Below, piece by piece: positions 46,163 to 58,083 of a stretch of DNA of 64,000 nucleotides. The stretch comes from Zeimonas arvi. GTDB taxonomy: Bacteria > Pseudomonadota > Gammaproteobacteria > Burkholderiales > Burkholderiaceae_E. The notes beneath the pieces were generated by a model that saw nothing but the letters and a program-made list of their open reading frames with translations, did no database searches and was not told where the DNA came from. Position 1 is the first letter of the stretch, and every line of letters begins with the position of its first letter. The DNA lies in NCBI RefSeq assembly GCF_008039575.1, contig NZ_VDUY01000002.1, positions 310,001 to 374,000 of the forward strand, read 5' to 3'. The translations under genes were made by a program, and so were the position numbers.

Positions 46163-46239
46163 TGGCGGAGTGGACGGGACTCGAACCCGCGACCCCCGGC
46201 GTGACAGGCCGGTATTCTAACCAACTGAACTACCACTCC
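46163..46239 (-). tRNA. tRNA-Asp (GTC)
   Basis: A 77-base tRNA with encoded CCA. The acceptor stem is GGAGTGG/CCACTCC, the T-loop GGTTCGAGTC, and the anticodon GTC lies at 46203-46205 in loop CTGTCAC. It is 21 bases downstream of tRNA-Val on the same strand and followed by a strong terminator. Confidence 0.98.
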
Positions 46240-46260
46240 AAGATTCTCTGGGCGCTGCGC

Positions 46261-46336
46261 TGGTGGGTGCTGAGAGGCTCGAACTCCCGACCTACGCCTT
46301 GTAAGGGCGCCGCTCTACCAACTGAGCTAAGCACCC
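46261..46336 (-). tRNA. tRNA-Val (TAC)
   Basis: A 76-base tRNA with encoded CCA. The acceptor stem is GGGTGCT/AGCACCC, the T-loop GTTCGAGCC, and the anticodon TAC lies at 46301-46303 in loop CTTACAA. First gene of a Val-Asp tRNA unit. Confidence 0.98.
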
Positions 46337-46398
46337 TTTGCTGCTTTCGCCCTGATTGAGCGAGTCAAGAATTGACTGCGTCAACCGTAAAGACCGCG

Positions 46399-46404
46399 AT
46401 TATA
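46399..46404 (-). promoter_or_regulatory. -10 hexamer of the tRNA-Val/tRNA-Asp unit
   Basis: On the minus strand TATAAT lies about 63 bases before tRNA-Val, with a TTCTTG-like -35 at 18-bp spacing. It sits just below the hupB terminator, so the tRNAs have their own transcript. Confidence 0.55.
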
Positions 46405-46440
46405 TACGATTTTCGAGCACCGCAAGAAAGCGGGTTTCGA

Positions 46441-46462
46441 AAAAACGCTCTCAGTTGAGCGC
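46441..46462 (-). terminator. Intrinsic terminator overlapping the hupB 3' end
   Basis: On the minus strand CGCTC, loop AACTGA, GAGCG, then six T. The upstream stem arm includes the last hupB codons and the stop, an economical arrangement. Confidence 0.65.
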
Positions 46463-46723
46463 GTCTTTCAGGCCCTTGCCCGGACGGAACTTGGGCAGCT
46501 TGGCCGCCTTGATCTTGATCGTTGCGCCGGTGCGCGGATTGCGGCCGGTGCGGGCGGCGCGCTTGCCGACCGAGAAGGTGCCGAAGCCGACCAGCGTGAC
46601 CGAACCGCCTTTCTTCAGCGTGGTGCGAATGGCGCCGATCATCGCATCGAGCGAACGGCCGGCAGCGGCTTTCGAGAGGTCAGCCTGCTTCGCGATGTGG
46701 TCGATCAATTCGGACTTGTTCAC
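46451..46723 (-). CDS. hupB: DNA-binding protein HU-beta
   Basis: A 90-residue nucleoid protein that bends DNA as a dimer. [20 protein letters not shown] is the N-terminal helix pair. [25 protein letters not shown] near 43-67 contains the beta-arm, with Arg-Asn-Pro at the DNA-intercalating tip. The start is GTG 46723, with AGGGGG 8 bases upstream. It is downstream of lon, as in many proteobacteria, with its own strong promoter about 110 bases upstream. Confidence 0.97.
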   Translation of the reverse strand: MNKSELIDHIAKQADLSKAAAGRSLDAMIGAIRTTLKKGGSVTLVGFGTFSVGKRAARTGRNPRTGATIKIKAAKLPKFRPGKGLKDALN

Positions 46724-46832
46724 TAGAACCCCCTCACCTCAGAAACTTTGATGGAATGAGCGCATGAAGAGCGATGCGCGATGGCTTTCTATGTATCGAC
46801 GCCAGGAGCGAGCCGGGCGAAGCGGAGCGCGT

Positions 46833-46861
46833 ATTTAATCGCCCGGATCAAGCAGTGTCAA
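46833..46861 (-). promoter_or_regulatory. Sigma-70-type promoter of hupB
   Basis: On the minus strand: a perfect -35 TTGACA (46856-46861), exactly 17 bases, then TTAAAT (46833-46838). Transcription would start near 46826, giving a leader of about 100 bases before the GTG. This is the best-matched sigma-70 promoter I found in the window. Confidence 0.75.
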
Positions 46862-46922
46862 GCCAGGAACCGGGCGACTTTCCCTCTGGAGACGCAGTTC
46901 GTCGGCCGCGTGCATCCTCCGG

Positions 46923-49343
<2,421 letters not shown>

Positions 49344-49369
49344 CGAATTCTCCAATCGGACTGTCCCGG

Positions 49370-49399
49370 GGATGTTGCGGCACCCCGCGGGATTTCAAG
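49370..49399 (-). promoter_or_regulatory. Sigma-32 (heat-shock) type promoter of lon
   Basis: On the minus strand CTTGAAA (49393-49399) is a perfect heat-shock -35, followed after 15 bases by CAACATCC (49370-49377), a fair match to CCCCATnT. The start point would fall about 20 bases before ATG 49343, leaving room for the GGAGA ribosome site. Confidence 0.65.
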
Positions 49400-49447
49400 T
49401 GTTCGCAACGAGGATACGCCCATTCCCGGCACCCTCCACGCGGGCCG

Positions 49448-49511
49448 AGGGGCCTTTGGGGAGGAGCCCAACACGCGCCCTGGAGGACCGGAAAGGCCGG
49501 CAAAGGCCCCT
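49448..49511. repeat. 11-bp inverted repeat in the clpX-lon spacer
   Basis: AGGGGCCTTTG (49448-49458) and CAAAGGCCCCT (49501-49511) are perfect reverse complements flanking a GC-rich loop that holds a further CCGG..CCGG stem. It lies downstream of clpX and upstream of the lon promoter, without a T-run. A role in 3' end stability or transcript separation is possible but unproved. Confidence 0.4.
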
Positions 49512-49614
49512 GAAGGCTCTCGAGGGCGGTGAGACCCGCAGGAAGCGAAAGCCCTTCTGCGAATCGGTCGCGGCCGGGTCGCCCGCCTTTCGTCGAGCGG
49601 CCCCGGCACGGGGC

Positions 49615-50880
<1,266 letters not shown>

Positions 50881-50900
50881 GCGCTCGTTCCGTACCGGCC

Positions 50901-51563
50901 TCAGGCGGCTTCGCCCCGATTGACCAGTACCTTGTCGATGAGTCCGTAGCTTACCGCATCTTCCGCGGACAGGAAGTTGTCGCGGTCGGTGTCGCGCGCG
51001 ATGCGCTCGACCGGCTGCCCGGTCTTGTCGGCGAGGATCTTGTTCAGCCGCTCGCGCAGATAAAGGATCTCGCGCGCCTGGATCTCGATGTCCGAGGCCT
51101 GGCCCTGCGCCCCGCCCGAAGGCTGGTGGATCATGATCCGCGAGTTGGGCAGCGCGAAGCGCTTGCCCTTCTCGCCGGCCGCCAGCAGGAAGGCGCCCAT
51201 GCTCGCCGCGATGCCCATGCACAGCGTGCTGACCTGCGGCTTGATGAACTGCATCGTGTCGTAGATCGCGAGGCCCGCCGACACCGACCCGCCGGGCGAG
51301 TTGATGTAGAAGGCGACGTCCTTGTCCGGGTTCTCGGACTCGAGGTAGAGCAGCTGGGCCACCACCAGGTTGGCGGTCTGGTCCATGACCGGCCCGACCA
51401 GGAAGATCACCCGCTCGCGCAGCAGCCGCGAATAGATGTCGTAGGCGCGTTCGCCGCGCCCGCTCTGCTCGATGACGATCGGCACCATGCCGAGGCCCAT
51501 GGGCTCCTGGCGCGTGGACAGGTGCGCGTTGACGAGGTCTTCGACGATGCTGTTGAAGGTCAT
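50901..51563 (-). CDS. clpP: ATP-dependent Clp protease proteolytic subunit ClpP
   Basis: A 220-residue serine peptidase forming a double-heptamer chamber. The triad is visible: Ser in [14 protein letters not shown] near 121, His in [15 protein letters not shown] near 146, and Asp in [14 protein letters not shown] near 195. The N-terminal [20 protein letters not shown] is the axial-loop region; about 25 residues before it are a propeptide. It lies in tig-clpP-clpX, 47 bases after tig. Confidence 0.98.
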   Translation of the reverse strand: MTFNSIVEDLVNAHLSTRQEPMGLGMVPIVIEQSGRGERAYDIYSRLLRERVIFLVGPVMDQTANLVVAQLLYLESENPDKDVAFYINSPGGSVSAGLAIYDTMQFIKPQVSTLCMGIAASMGAFLLAAGEKGKRFALPNSRIMIHQPSGGAQGQASDIEIQAREILYLRERLNKILADKTGQPVERIARDTDRDNFLSAEDAVSYGLIDKVLVNRGEAA

Positions 51564-51610
51564 GGATCGCTCCGTGGTCGGGTTGCGCCGGGTTCGGGCC
51601 CTGGCCGGGA

Positions 51611-52921
51611 TCAGCCCTGCTGCTGGGCCATCAGCTCGTCGAAAGCGATGTCCTTGTCGGTCACCTTGGCCTTGCCCAGCGCCCAGTCGACGACGTTCTG
51701 CTCGACGACCAGCGCCTCGACCTCGGCCAGGCGCTCGCGGTCGCTGAAGTAGTAGCGAACGACCTCGGCCGGATTCTCGTAGGCCTGCGCGAACTCCTCG
51801 ATCTGCTTGCGGATCTGGTCGGGCTTGGCGACCAGGCCGTTCTCGCGGACGATCTCGGCCACCAACAGGCCCAGGCGCACGCGGCGCTCGGCCTGCTCCT
51901 TGAAGGTGTCGGCCGGGATGTCGGGCAACTGCTTGAGGTCCATGCCGCGTGACTGCAGGTCGGCCCTGGCGCGCTCGAGCAGCTGGGCGCTCTCGGCCTG
52001 CACCAGCGCGGTGGGCAGCTCGAACCGGGCCAGCTTCGGCAGGGCCTCCATCACATTGGCCTTGGTGCGGGCGCTGACCCGCTGGCCGACCTCGCGCTCG
52101 AGGTTGGCCCGGATGTCGGTGCGCATCTTCTCGAGGTCGCCGCCGGGCACGCCCAGCTGGGTCGCGAACTCGGTGTTCACTTCTGGCAACTTCGGCGCCT
52201 CGACCTGCTTGAGCGTGACCTCGAACTGCGCGGTCTTGCCGGCCAGATCCTTCGAGCCGTAGTCCTCGGGGAAGGCCACCGGGAAGGTCTTCGAAGCGCC
52301 GGGGATCATGCCGCGCACGCCGGTCTCGAAGTCGGCGAGCATCCGGCCCTCGCCGAGCACGAAGGGAAAGTCGCTGGCGGTGCCGCCTTCGAAGGCGACG
52401 TCGTCGAGCTTGCCCACGAAGTCGATCGTGACGCGGTCGCCGTCCTGCGCGGCGCGCTCGGCAGGCTCCCAGGTCACCCGCTGCTTGCGCAGGATGTCGA
52501 TCGTCTTGTCGATCTCGGCATCGCCGATCGCGCAGCGCACCCGCTCGATCTCGAGCGTGGCGGCATCGCCGATCTGCACCTCGGGATAGACCTCGAAGTG
52601 CGCAGTGAAGCCCAGCACGTCCTCGCCGGCGCCCTCGCGGCCCTCGATGCGCGGCTGGCCGGCCACGCGCAGGCCATGCTCCTCGACGGCTGCACCGAAG
52701 GCCTTGCTGACGGCGTCGCCGAGCACCTCGGCGTGCACCTGCGGGCCGTAGGACTGCTCGACCATCTTCATCGGGACCTTGCCGGGGCGAAAGCCCGGCA
52801 TCTTCAGCGTGCGGGCCAGCTTGCGAAGCCGCTCACCGACCTCGCGATTGACGTCGGCCAAGGGCACGTCCATCTGAAGCTTGCGCTCGAGCTGACCGGT
52901 CGATTCGATTTGAGTTGCCAT
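51611..52921 (-). CDS. tig: Trigger factor
   Basis: A ribosome-bound chaperone and prolyl isomerase of 436 residues. The ribosome-docking signature appears as [20 protein letters not shown] near 39-58. The FKBP-like PPIase domain spans about 160-245 ([20 protein letters not shown]), followed by the helical C-terminal chaperone arms. The ATG at 52921 matches [15 protein letters not shown]; a 5-codon extension upstream starts with TTG and is unlikely. tRNA-Leu ends only 57 bases upstream on the same strand. Confidence 0.97.
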   Translation of the reverse strand: MATQIESTGQLERKLQMDVPLADVNREVGERLRKLARTLKMPGFRPGKVPMKMVEQSYGPQVHAEVLGDAVSKAFGAAVEEHGLRVAGQPRIEGREGAGEDVLGFTAHFEVYPEVQIGDAATLEIERVRCAIGDAEIDKTIDILRKQRVTWEPAERAAQDGDRVTIDFVGKLDDVAFEGGTASDFPFVLGEGRMLADFETGVRGMIPGASKTFPVAFPEDYGSKDLAGKTAQFEVTLKQVEAPKLPEVNTEFATQLGVPGGDLEKMRTDIRANLEREVGQRVSARTKANVMEALPKLARFELPTALVQAESAQLLERARADLQSRGMDLKQLPDIPADTFKEQAERRVRLGLLVAEIVRENGLVAKPDQIRKQIEEFAQAYENPAEVVRYYFSDRERLAEVEALVVEQNVVDWALGKAKVTDKDIAFDELMAQQQG

Positions 52922-52978
52922 CAGAGAGGATTCCAAAGCATCTGGGGGTGGGCGGCGCGGCGGCGGCGCCGTCTGCGC

Positions 52979-53063
52979 TGGTGCGGCCGATAGGACTCGA
53001 ACCTACACGCCTTGCAGCGCCAGGACCTAAACCTGGTGCGTCTACCAATTCCGCCACGGCCGC
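52979..53063 (-). tRNA. tRNA-Leu (TAG)
   Basis: An 85-base class II tRNA with encoded CCA. The acceptor stem is GCGGCCG/CGGCCGC, the anticodon TAG lies at 53027-53029 in loop TTTAGGT, there is a long variable arm, and the T-loop is GGTTCGAGTCC. It precedes tig with no terminator between them. Confidence 0.98.
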
Positions 53064-53076
53064 GGCGAAGCGCGAC

Positions 53077-53082
53077 ATTCTA
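53077..53082 (-). promoter_or_regulatory. -10 hexamer of tRNA-Leu
   Basis: On the minus strand TAGAAT lies 13 bases before the mature tRNA-Leu 5' end, giving a leader of about 7 bases. No strong -35 is visible at 17-bp spacing. Confidence 0.5.
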
Positions 53083-53132
53083 AACGAAAGGGCGCTGCGG
53101 GCCTTTTTGCCTGCCCGCTCTTCGGGGAGGGC

Positions 53133-53286
53133 GGCGGCGAGGGGCGGTGCGGTTTCCGGGAACGACGACGCGGCGCACTTCGTGCGCTGCCCGCCCCTCC
53201 TTCGGCAGCGGCCGCCGCCCCGGTGGCCCTTCCTCGTCGGGTCGGCGCGTCCTAAGTTCCCGGAAACCGCACCACCCTTCGCCGCC
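53133..53286 (-). repeat. Structured repeat element, copy A
   Basis: Noncoding element between tRNA-Leu and the RND genes, read here on the minus strand. The closing stem pairs 53256-53286 with 53133-53163: 29 of 31 positions complement, including 18 perfect pairs (GGTGCGGTTTCCGGGAAC and its complement). Inside is an 88-bp core (53164-53251) shared with copy B in inverted orientation. The core can fold into a short GACGCG/CGCGTC stem enclosing three hairpins with loops GGG, GAAGGAGGGG-CG and GAA. Most of its differences from copy B are paired substitutions. No function is known to me. Confidence 0.8.
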
Positions 53287-53565
53287 GGGCACCGTCGTCA
53301 CGGTCGCGGGCAGGCAAGATTGCCCTTCACTGACGGCTGGAGGAAACACCTGCGGAAACTCGGCGCGAACGGCGACCCCATGTACCAATCGCCCCATGGC
53401 CCCATGGCCCTTTCGCCTGATGCCCTCATCGCGTCTCGGAATGGCGGCTTCATGTTCTCGCACACAATGCCGGTGACCACCCACCGCACCGTCGCCAGCG
53501 AACCCCGTTCCGCGAGAGCCTGTCCCGCCTGGGCGCACGCAGCAAGGTGGCCACGAGGCGGTGTC
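53287..53565. other. Segment between the two structured elements, no supported gene
   Basis: About 280 bp bounded by copies A and B, slightly less GC-rich than its surroundings. It contains a tandem CCCCATGG-type repeat near 53390-53410. On the minus strand a 63-codon frame (53298-53489) includes NMKPPFRDAMRASGERAMGP, but I recognise no family and see no ribosome site, so I do not call a gene. With the two elements this accounts for most of the 677-bp gap between tRNA-Leu and the RND gene. Confidence 0.4.
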
Positions 53566-53700
53566 GGGTGTCCCGGAGGTCGGGTGCTTACGACGCGCCG
53601 ACCCGACGAGGAAGGGCCGCGTGGGACGCGGCCGCTTCCGAAGGAGGGGAGGGAAGCGCGCGAAGCGCGCCGCGTCGTCCCACCCGATGCCGGGGCACCC
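53566..53700 (+). repeat. Structured repeat element, copy B
   Basis: Second copy, on the plus strand. The closing stem pairs GGGTGTCCCGG...TCGGGTG (53566-53586) with CACCCGA...CCGGGGCACCC (53681-53700): 17 Watson-Crick pairs plus one G-T. The 88-bp core spans 53592-53679 and by hand alignment matches copy A at 78 positions without gaps. Stems in the core: 53592-53597/53671-53676; 53615-53622/53626-53633; 53634-53639/53652-53657; 53658-53661/53665-53668. A CTTA follows the 5' arm; copy A has TTA at the same junction. Both closing stems pair although their sequences differ. Confidence 0.8.
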
Positions 53701-53740
53701 TACCGCCTCGCGCGCCCAAGCAGCCGGGCCCCAGGCCGAA

Positions 53741-56700
53741 TCAGGCGGCAGCGGCCTTGATGCGGAACCAGGTCACGTACAGCGCCGGCACGAACAGGAT
53801 CGTCAGCACCGTCGCGAAGATCAGCCCGCCCATGATCGAGAAGGCCATCGGGCCCCACAGCACGTCGCGCGACAGCGGGATCATGGCCAGCACCGCGGCG
53901 GCGGCGGTCAGGCTGATCGGACGGAAGCGCCGCACGGTGGATTCGCGCACCGCTTCCCAGGGCGCGATGTCGGCCTCGATGTCCTGGCGGATCTGGTCGA
54001 CCAGGATCACCGTGTTGCGCATGATCATGCCGGCCAGCGCGATCGCGCCCAGTGTGGCAACGAAGCCGAAGGGACGATCGAAGACGAGCAGCGCGGCGGC
54101 GATGCCGATCACGCCCAGCGGCGCGGTGACCAGCACCATGAAGGCCAGCGAGAAGCTGCGCAGCTGGATCATCAGCAGGCCCATCATCACCGCCAGCATC
54201 ATCGGCACGCCGGCGGCGATCGCGGCCTGCGCGAGCGCGTTGTCCTCGCCCGGTCCGCCGAGCTCGATCCGGTACCCGGGAGGCAGTTCGGCGCGGATCG
54301 GGGCCAGCAAGGGATCGATCCGGGCGGCCACGTCGGGGGCCTGGACGCCTTCCACGATGTCGGCCCTGACCGTGATCACCGGCGTGCGGCTGCGCCGCCA
54401 GATGATCGGCTCCTCCATGACCTCGGCGATCGTCGCGACCTGCGAAAGCGGCACCGAGCGGCCGAAGGCCGTCTGCACCTGCAGGTTGGCGAGACCGGCC
54501 AGCGAGGCGCGCTCGCCGGGCGGGGCGCGCAGCACCACGTCGATCAGCTGGTCGTCTTCCCGATACTGGCCGATCGTGGCACCGGACAGCGAGGCGCCCA
54601 GCGAGCGCACGACCTGGGCCGAGTTGAGCCCGATCGCCCGCGCCTTGTCCTGGTCCACCGCGATGCGCACCGCCGGCGAGCGCTCGCCCCAGTCGGCATG
54701 CGAGTCGATCGTCTGCGGATCCGAACGCACCACTTCCGCGACGCGCGCGGCGATCGCCTTCAGCCGGGCGGGATCGTCGCCCAGCACCCGGAACTGCACC
54801 GGATACGCGACCGGCGGGCCGAGCGGCGTGCGGAACGCGCGGGCGCGCACGCCGGGGAAGCGCTCGTCGAGCGCCTCGCGGATGCGCGGCAGCGCCCGGT
54901 CGCGGCCTTCCACGTCGTGGGTCAGGATCACGAACTGCGCGAAGTTGGGCCGGAACAGCTGCTGGTCCAGCGACAGGTAGTAGCGCGGCGAGCCGTTGCC
55001 CACATAGGCCACGTAGGTCGCGATGTCCGGGTCTTCGGCGAGCAGCGCCTCGAGGCGCTTCGCCTCGGCCTCGGTGGCGCGGTAGCTCGCGCCCTCGGGC
55101 AGCCACATCTCGACCAGGATCTCGGTGCGGTTCGAGGTCGGGAAGAACTGCTTCTCGGTCAGGCCCATGCCGACGACGCCCAGCGCGAAGGCCAGCACGG
55201 TGGCCGCGATCGTCGTCCACCGGTGCCGCATGCACCAGTCGATCAACGCGCGCAGCCGCCGGTAGAAGCGGGTGTCGAACACTTCGTGATGGCCGCCGCG
55301 TTCCTTCAGCAGCCAGTTGCCGAGAAAGGGCGTGACCGTGACCGCCGCCACCCAGGAGATCAGCAGCGCGATCGTGACCACCGCGAAGATGCTGAAGGTG
55401 TACTCGCCGGTCATCGACTTGGCCGTCGCGATCGGCAGGAAGCCGGCCGCGGTCACCAGCGTGCCGGTGAGCATCGGGAAGGCGGTGCTGGTGTAGGCGA
55501 AGGTGGCCGCCGAGAAACGGTCCAGCCCCTCCTCGATCTTGCGCGACATCATCTCGATCGCGATCATCGCGTCGTCGACCAGCAGGCCGAGCGCGATGAC
55601 CAGCGCGCCGGTCGACACCCGGTGCAGGTCGATGCCGAACCAGGCCATCGCCACGAAGGTGCCGGCCAGCACCAGCGGGATGGTCAGCGCGACCACGCTG
55701 CCGGCGCGCAGGCCCAGGCTCAGGAAGCTGACCGCGAGCACGATCGCCACCGCCTCGGCCAGCACCGTCATGAAGAGGCCCACCGCGCTGCGCACGATCT
55801 TCGGCTGGTCCGACACCTTGGCGAACTCGATGCCCACAGGCAGGTCGCCCTTCAGCCGCTCCATCGTGTCCTCGAGCGCGCGGCCCAGCGCGATCACGTC
55901 GCCGCGCGGCGCCATCGACACGCCCAGGCCGATCGCCTGACGGCCGCCGAAGCGCATCGTGTAGACGGGCGGATCGACGTAGCCGCGGAAGACGCGCGCC
56001 ACGTCGCCCAGCCGGATCTGGCGGCCGTCTATCGCGAGCCGCAACGACTCGATCTCGCGCACCGTGTCGAACTGCCCGGTGACCCGCATCGGCACCGCCC
56101 TGCTCTCGCCCTGCACCGTGCCGGCCGGCGCGACCAGGTTCTGCGCCTGCAGCTCCGAGGCGATGCGCTGCGGATCGATGCCCAGCGTGGCCAGCGTGCG
56201 CGGCGAGATCTCGATGAAGACCCGCTGGTCCTGCACGCCGAACAGCTCGATCTTCTGCACGTCGCGGATGCGCAGCAGCTCCTGGCGCACGTCCTCGACC
56301 GCGCGGCGCAGTTCCTCGTGATTGAAGCCGTCGCCGGTGAAGGCGTAGATCGTGCCGAAGACGTCGCCGAACTCGTCGTTGAAGAAGGGTCCGACGACTT
56401 CCTGCGGCAGCGTCGCGCGGATGTCGCCGACCTTCTTTCGCACCTGGTACCAGATCTGCGGCACTTCCTTCGCCGGGGCGATGTCCTGCAGCTCGAGCAC
56501 GATCAGCGACTCGCCGGGCCGCGAGTAGCTCTTCGTCCACTTGAAGTGCGGCGTCTCCTGCAGCTTGCGCTCGAGCCGGTCGGTGATCAGTTCGTCGACC
56601 TGCTCGGTGGTGGCGCCGGGCCAGATGGTGCGGATCACCATGGCCCGGAAGGTGAAGTCGGGATCCTCGCTCTGGCCCAGCCGCAGGTAGGCGAGCGTGC

Positions 56701-56803
56701 CGGCGATCGCCACAACCAGCAGGAAGAACAGGGTCAGCTGCGGGAAACGCAGCGCCGCGGCCGACAGGTTGAAGCGATGCTCGCCCGAGTGACCCGCGCT
56801 CAC
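53741..56803 (-). CDS. RND efflux transporter permease
   Basis: An inner-membrane proton/drug antiporter of 1020 residues, HAE-type RND, with 12 predicted helices and two large periplasmic loops. The proton-relay Asp pair is in LVIALGLLVDDAMIAIEMMS (TM4). Where AcrB has K940 in TM10, this protein has Arg (AGMIMRNTVILVDQI), a variant I associate with TriC-like permeases. The start is a GTG at 56803, overlapping the adaptor stop by 4 bases; VSAGHSGEHRFNLSAAALRF leads into TM1. No outer-membrane channel gene is adjacent, so it probably uses a shared TolC-type partner. Substrate is unknown. Confidence 0.93.
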   Translation of the reverse strand: MSAGHSGEHRFNLSAAALRFPQLTLFFLLVVAIAGTLAYLRLGQSEDPDFTFRAMVIRTIWPGATTEQVDELITDRLERKLQETPHFKWTKSYSRPGESLIVLELQDIAPAKEVPQIWYQVRKKVGDIRATLPQEVVGPFFNDEFGDVFGTIYAFTGDGFNHEELRRAVEDVRQELLRIRDVQKIELFGVQDQRVFIEISPRTLATLGIDPQRIASELQAQNLVAPAGTVQGESRAVPMRVTGQFDTVREIESLRLAIDGRQIRLGDVARVFRGYVDPPVYTMRFGGRQAIGLGVSMAPRGDVIALGRALEDTMERLKGDLPVGIEFAKVSDQPKIVRSAVGLFMTVLAEAVAIVLAVSFLSLGLRAGSVVALTIPLVLAGTFVAMAWFGIDLHRVSTGALVIALGLLVDDAMIAIEMMSRKIEEGLDRFSAATFAYTSTAFPMLTGTLVTAAGFLPIATAKSMTGEYTFSIFAVVTIALLISWVAAVTVTPFLGNWLLKERGGHHEVFDTRFYRRLRALIDWCMRHRWTTIAATVLAFALGVVGMGLTEKQFFPTSNRTEILVEMWLPEGASYRATEAEAKRLEALLAEDPDIATYVAYVGNGSPRYYLSLDQQLFRPNFAQFVILTHDVEGRDRALPRIREALDERFPGVRARAFRTPLGPPVAYPVQFRVLGDDPARLKAIAARVAEVVRSDPQTIDSHADWGERSPAVRIAVDQDKARAIGLNSAQVVRSLGASLSGATIGQYREDDQLIDVVLRAPPGERASLAGLANLQVQTAFGRSVPLSQVATIAEVMEEPIIWRRSRTPVITVRADIVEGVQAPDVAARIDPLLAPIRAELPPGYRIELGGPGEDNALAQAAIAAGVPMMLAVMMGLLMIQLRSFSLAFMVLVTAPLGVIGIAAALLVFDRPFGFVATLGAIALAGMIMRNTVILVDQIRQDIEADIAPWEAVRESTVRRFRPISLTAAAAVLAMIPLSRDVLWGPMAFSIMGGLIFATVLTILFVPALYVTWFRIKAAAA

Positions 56804-57885
56804 CGGACAGCTCCGGACTGGTCGTCGGCCAGCCTGACCTGCTGGCCCTCGCGCAGCAGGTTCGCGCCGGCGGTCACCACCCGATCGCCCGGCTTCAGGC
56901 CGGACACGATGCGCACCGTATCGTCGAGCAGCCCGCCGGTGCCGACCTCGACCGATCGCACCGTCAGGTCCTCGCGGACCACCCAGACCTTCGGCGTCTC
57001 GCCGGTGGCGTGGAGCGCCGACATCGGCAGCACGATCGCCTCGCCGGATTCGCGCACCGCGCGCGCGGTCGCGGTCATGCCCAGCGCCACCGAGGACAGG
57101 TCGCCGCCCAGGCTCAGGCGCATCGGGTAGGTGCGCGAGGCCGGTTCGGCGACCGGCGAGAGCTCGCGCACCGTGGCGGGGATCAGCCGGTCGCCCAGCG
57201 CAGCGATGGCCACCTGCCACTCGCGGGCGCCCTTCGCGTTGGCCAGGTCGGCCTCGGGCACGTAGACCAGCATCTCCATCTCGCCGGTGCGCGCCACCCT
57301 CACCACCGGCTGCCCGGCCGCGACCACCTGCCCTGCCTCGGCCTCGATCGCGGTCACCACGCCCGCGTCGTCGGCGACCAGCGACTGGAAGGCAGCCGAG
57401 TTGGCGGCCTGGGCCAGCTGGGCCTCGGCGCTGCGCAGCCGCGACTCGGCCGAATCGGTCTGCGCCTGCTGGCGGTCGACCTGCGCCTGGCTCACGTAGT
57501 TCAGGCCGCGCAACTCCTTCAGCCGCGCGAGCTCGATCCTGGCCAGCTTCAGGTCGGTGAGCGCAGCCTCGCGTTGCGCGCGCGCCGCGGCGACGGCGGG
57601 CGCGACGTCCTGCGGATCGAGCCGGGCCAGCCGCTGGCCGGGCTGCACCCGGTCGCCGACCGATACGAGGCGTTCGGCGATCTTGCCGCCCACCCGAAAG
57701 CCGTAGCGGGTCTCGACCCGCGGACGCACCTCGCCGGGCAGTTCCAGCGTGATCGAAGTGCGCGAAGCTTCGACGACGACGGTGCGCACCGGGCGCGCGC
57801 GCTCTTCCCGGACCGGCACCTGCCGGTCGCAGCCGGCCAGGGTCGTCGCGGCGACCGTCAGGAGGAGCAACAGGGTTCGAAGCAT
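56800..57885 (-). CDS. RND periplasmic adaptor (membrane fusion) lipoprotein
   Basis: A 361-residue adaptor linking the permease to an outer-membrane channel. The lipoprotein signal MLRTLLLLLTVAATTLAGC places the lipidated Cys at residue 19. A first beta-barrel/lipoyl half (GFRVGGKIAERLVSVGDRV) is followed by a coiled-coil hairpin (about 95-165), the second lipoyl half (DDAGVVTAIEAEAGQVVAAG) and a membrane-proximal domain (GLKPGDRVVTAGANLLREGQ). It is the first gene of the efflux pair, with a palindrome 92 bases upstream. Confidence 0.92.
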   Translation of the reverse strand: MLRTLLLLLTVAATTLAGCDRQVPVREERARPVRTVVVEASRTSITLELPGEVRPRVETRYGFRVGGKIAERLVSVGDRVQPGQRLARLDPQDVAPAVAAARAQREAALTDLKLARIELARLKELRGLNYVSQAQVDRQQAQTDSAESRLRSAEAQLAQAANSAAFQSLVADDAGVVTAIEAEAGQVVAAGQPVVRVARTGEMEMLVYVPEADLANAKGAREWQVAIAALGDRLIPATVRELSPVAEPASRTYPMRLSLGGDLSSVALGMTATARAVRESGEAIVLPMSALHATGETPKVWVVREDLTVRSVEVGTGGLLDDTVRIVSGLKPGDRVVTAGANLLREGQQVRLADDQSGAVR

Positions 57886-57976
57886 GGTCTGAGCACCGGA
57901 CAGGCGGGCCGATCGAGGGGAGAAGACGGGCGCCTGCGGAGGGCGCGGAGCCTACCGCCGGATGGCCCGTCAATTA

Positions 57977-57994
57977 AATGACGCAAGAGTCATT
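57977..57994. promoter_or_regulatory. Candidate operator between the RND genes and hpnC
   Basis: AATGAC, six bases, GTCATT: a perfect 6-bp inverted repeat in an AT-rich patch of about 30 bases within a GC-rich divergent spacer. A TTGACG on the minus strand lies just downstream. Size and symmetry suit a TetR/MarR-type repressor, but no regulator gene is adjacent. Confidence 0.4.
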
Positions 57995-58083
57995 AATTAT
58001 CGCCGCGCCGGCAGGGCGCCGTCAACGCGCCGTGCCCGGCACGCGCCCTGCCCGGCCCGCGCGAGCACCAGCCCGACGGGACC

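Noticed and set aside
46066-46236. N-terminal extension of ppiD
   Set aside because: The upstream residues are a translation of the intrinsic terminator and tRNA-Asp. The family start is at 46065.
53164-53679. Both structured elements encoding a short repeated peptide (RRPDEEGP...LPKEGR)
   Set aside because: The copies align without gaps, so the same frame is open in both, but about half of the differences change amino acids and there is no start or ribosome site. Base-pair compensation explains the differences better.
53561-57130. A 1189-codon plus-strand frame opposite the RND genes
   Set aside because: Composition is His/Asp/Arg-rich with no recognisable fold; the minus strand encodes a textbook RND pair.
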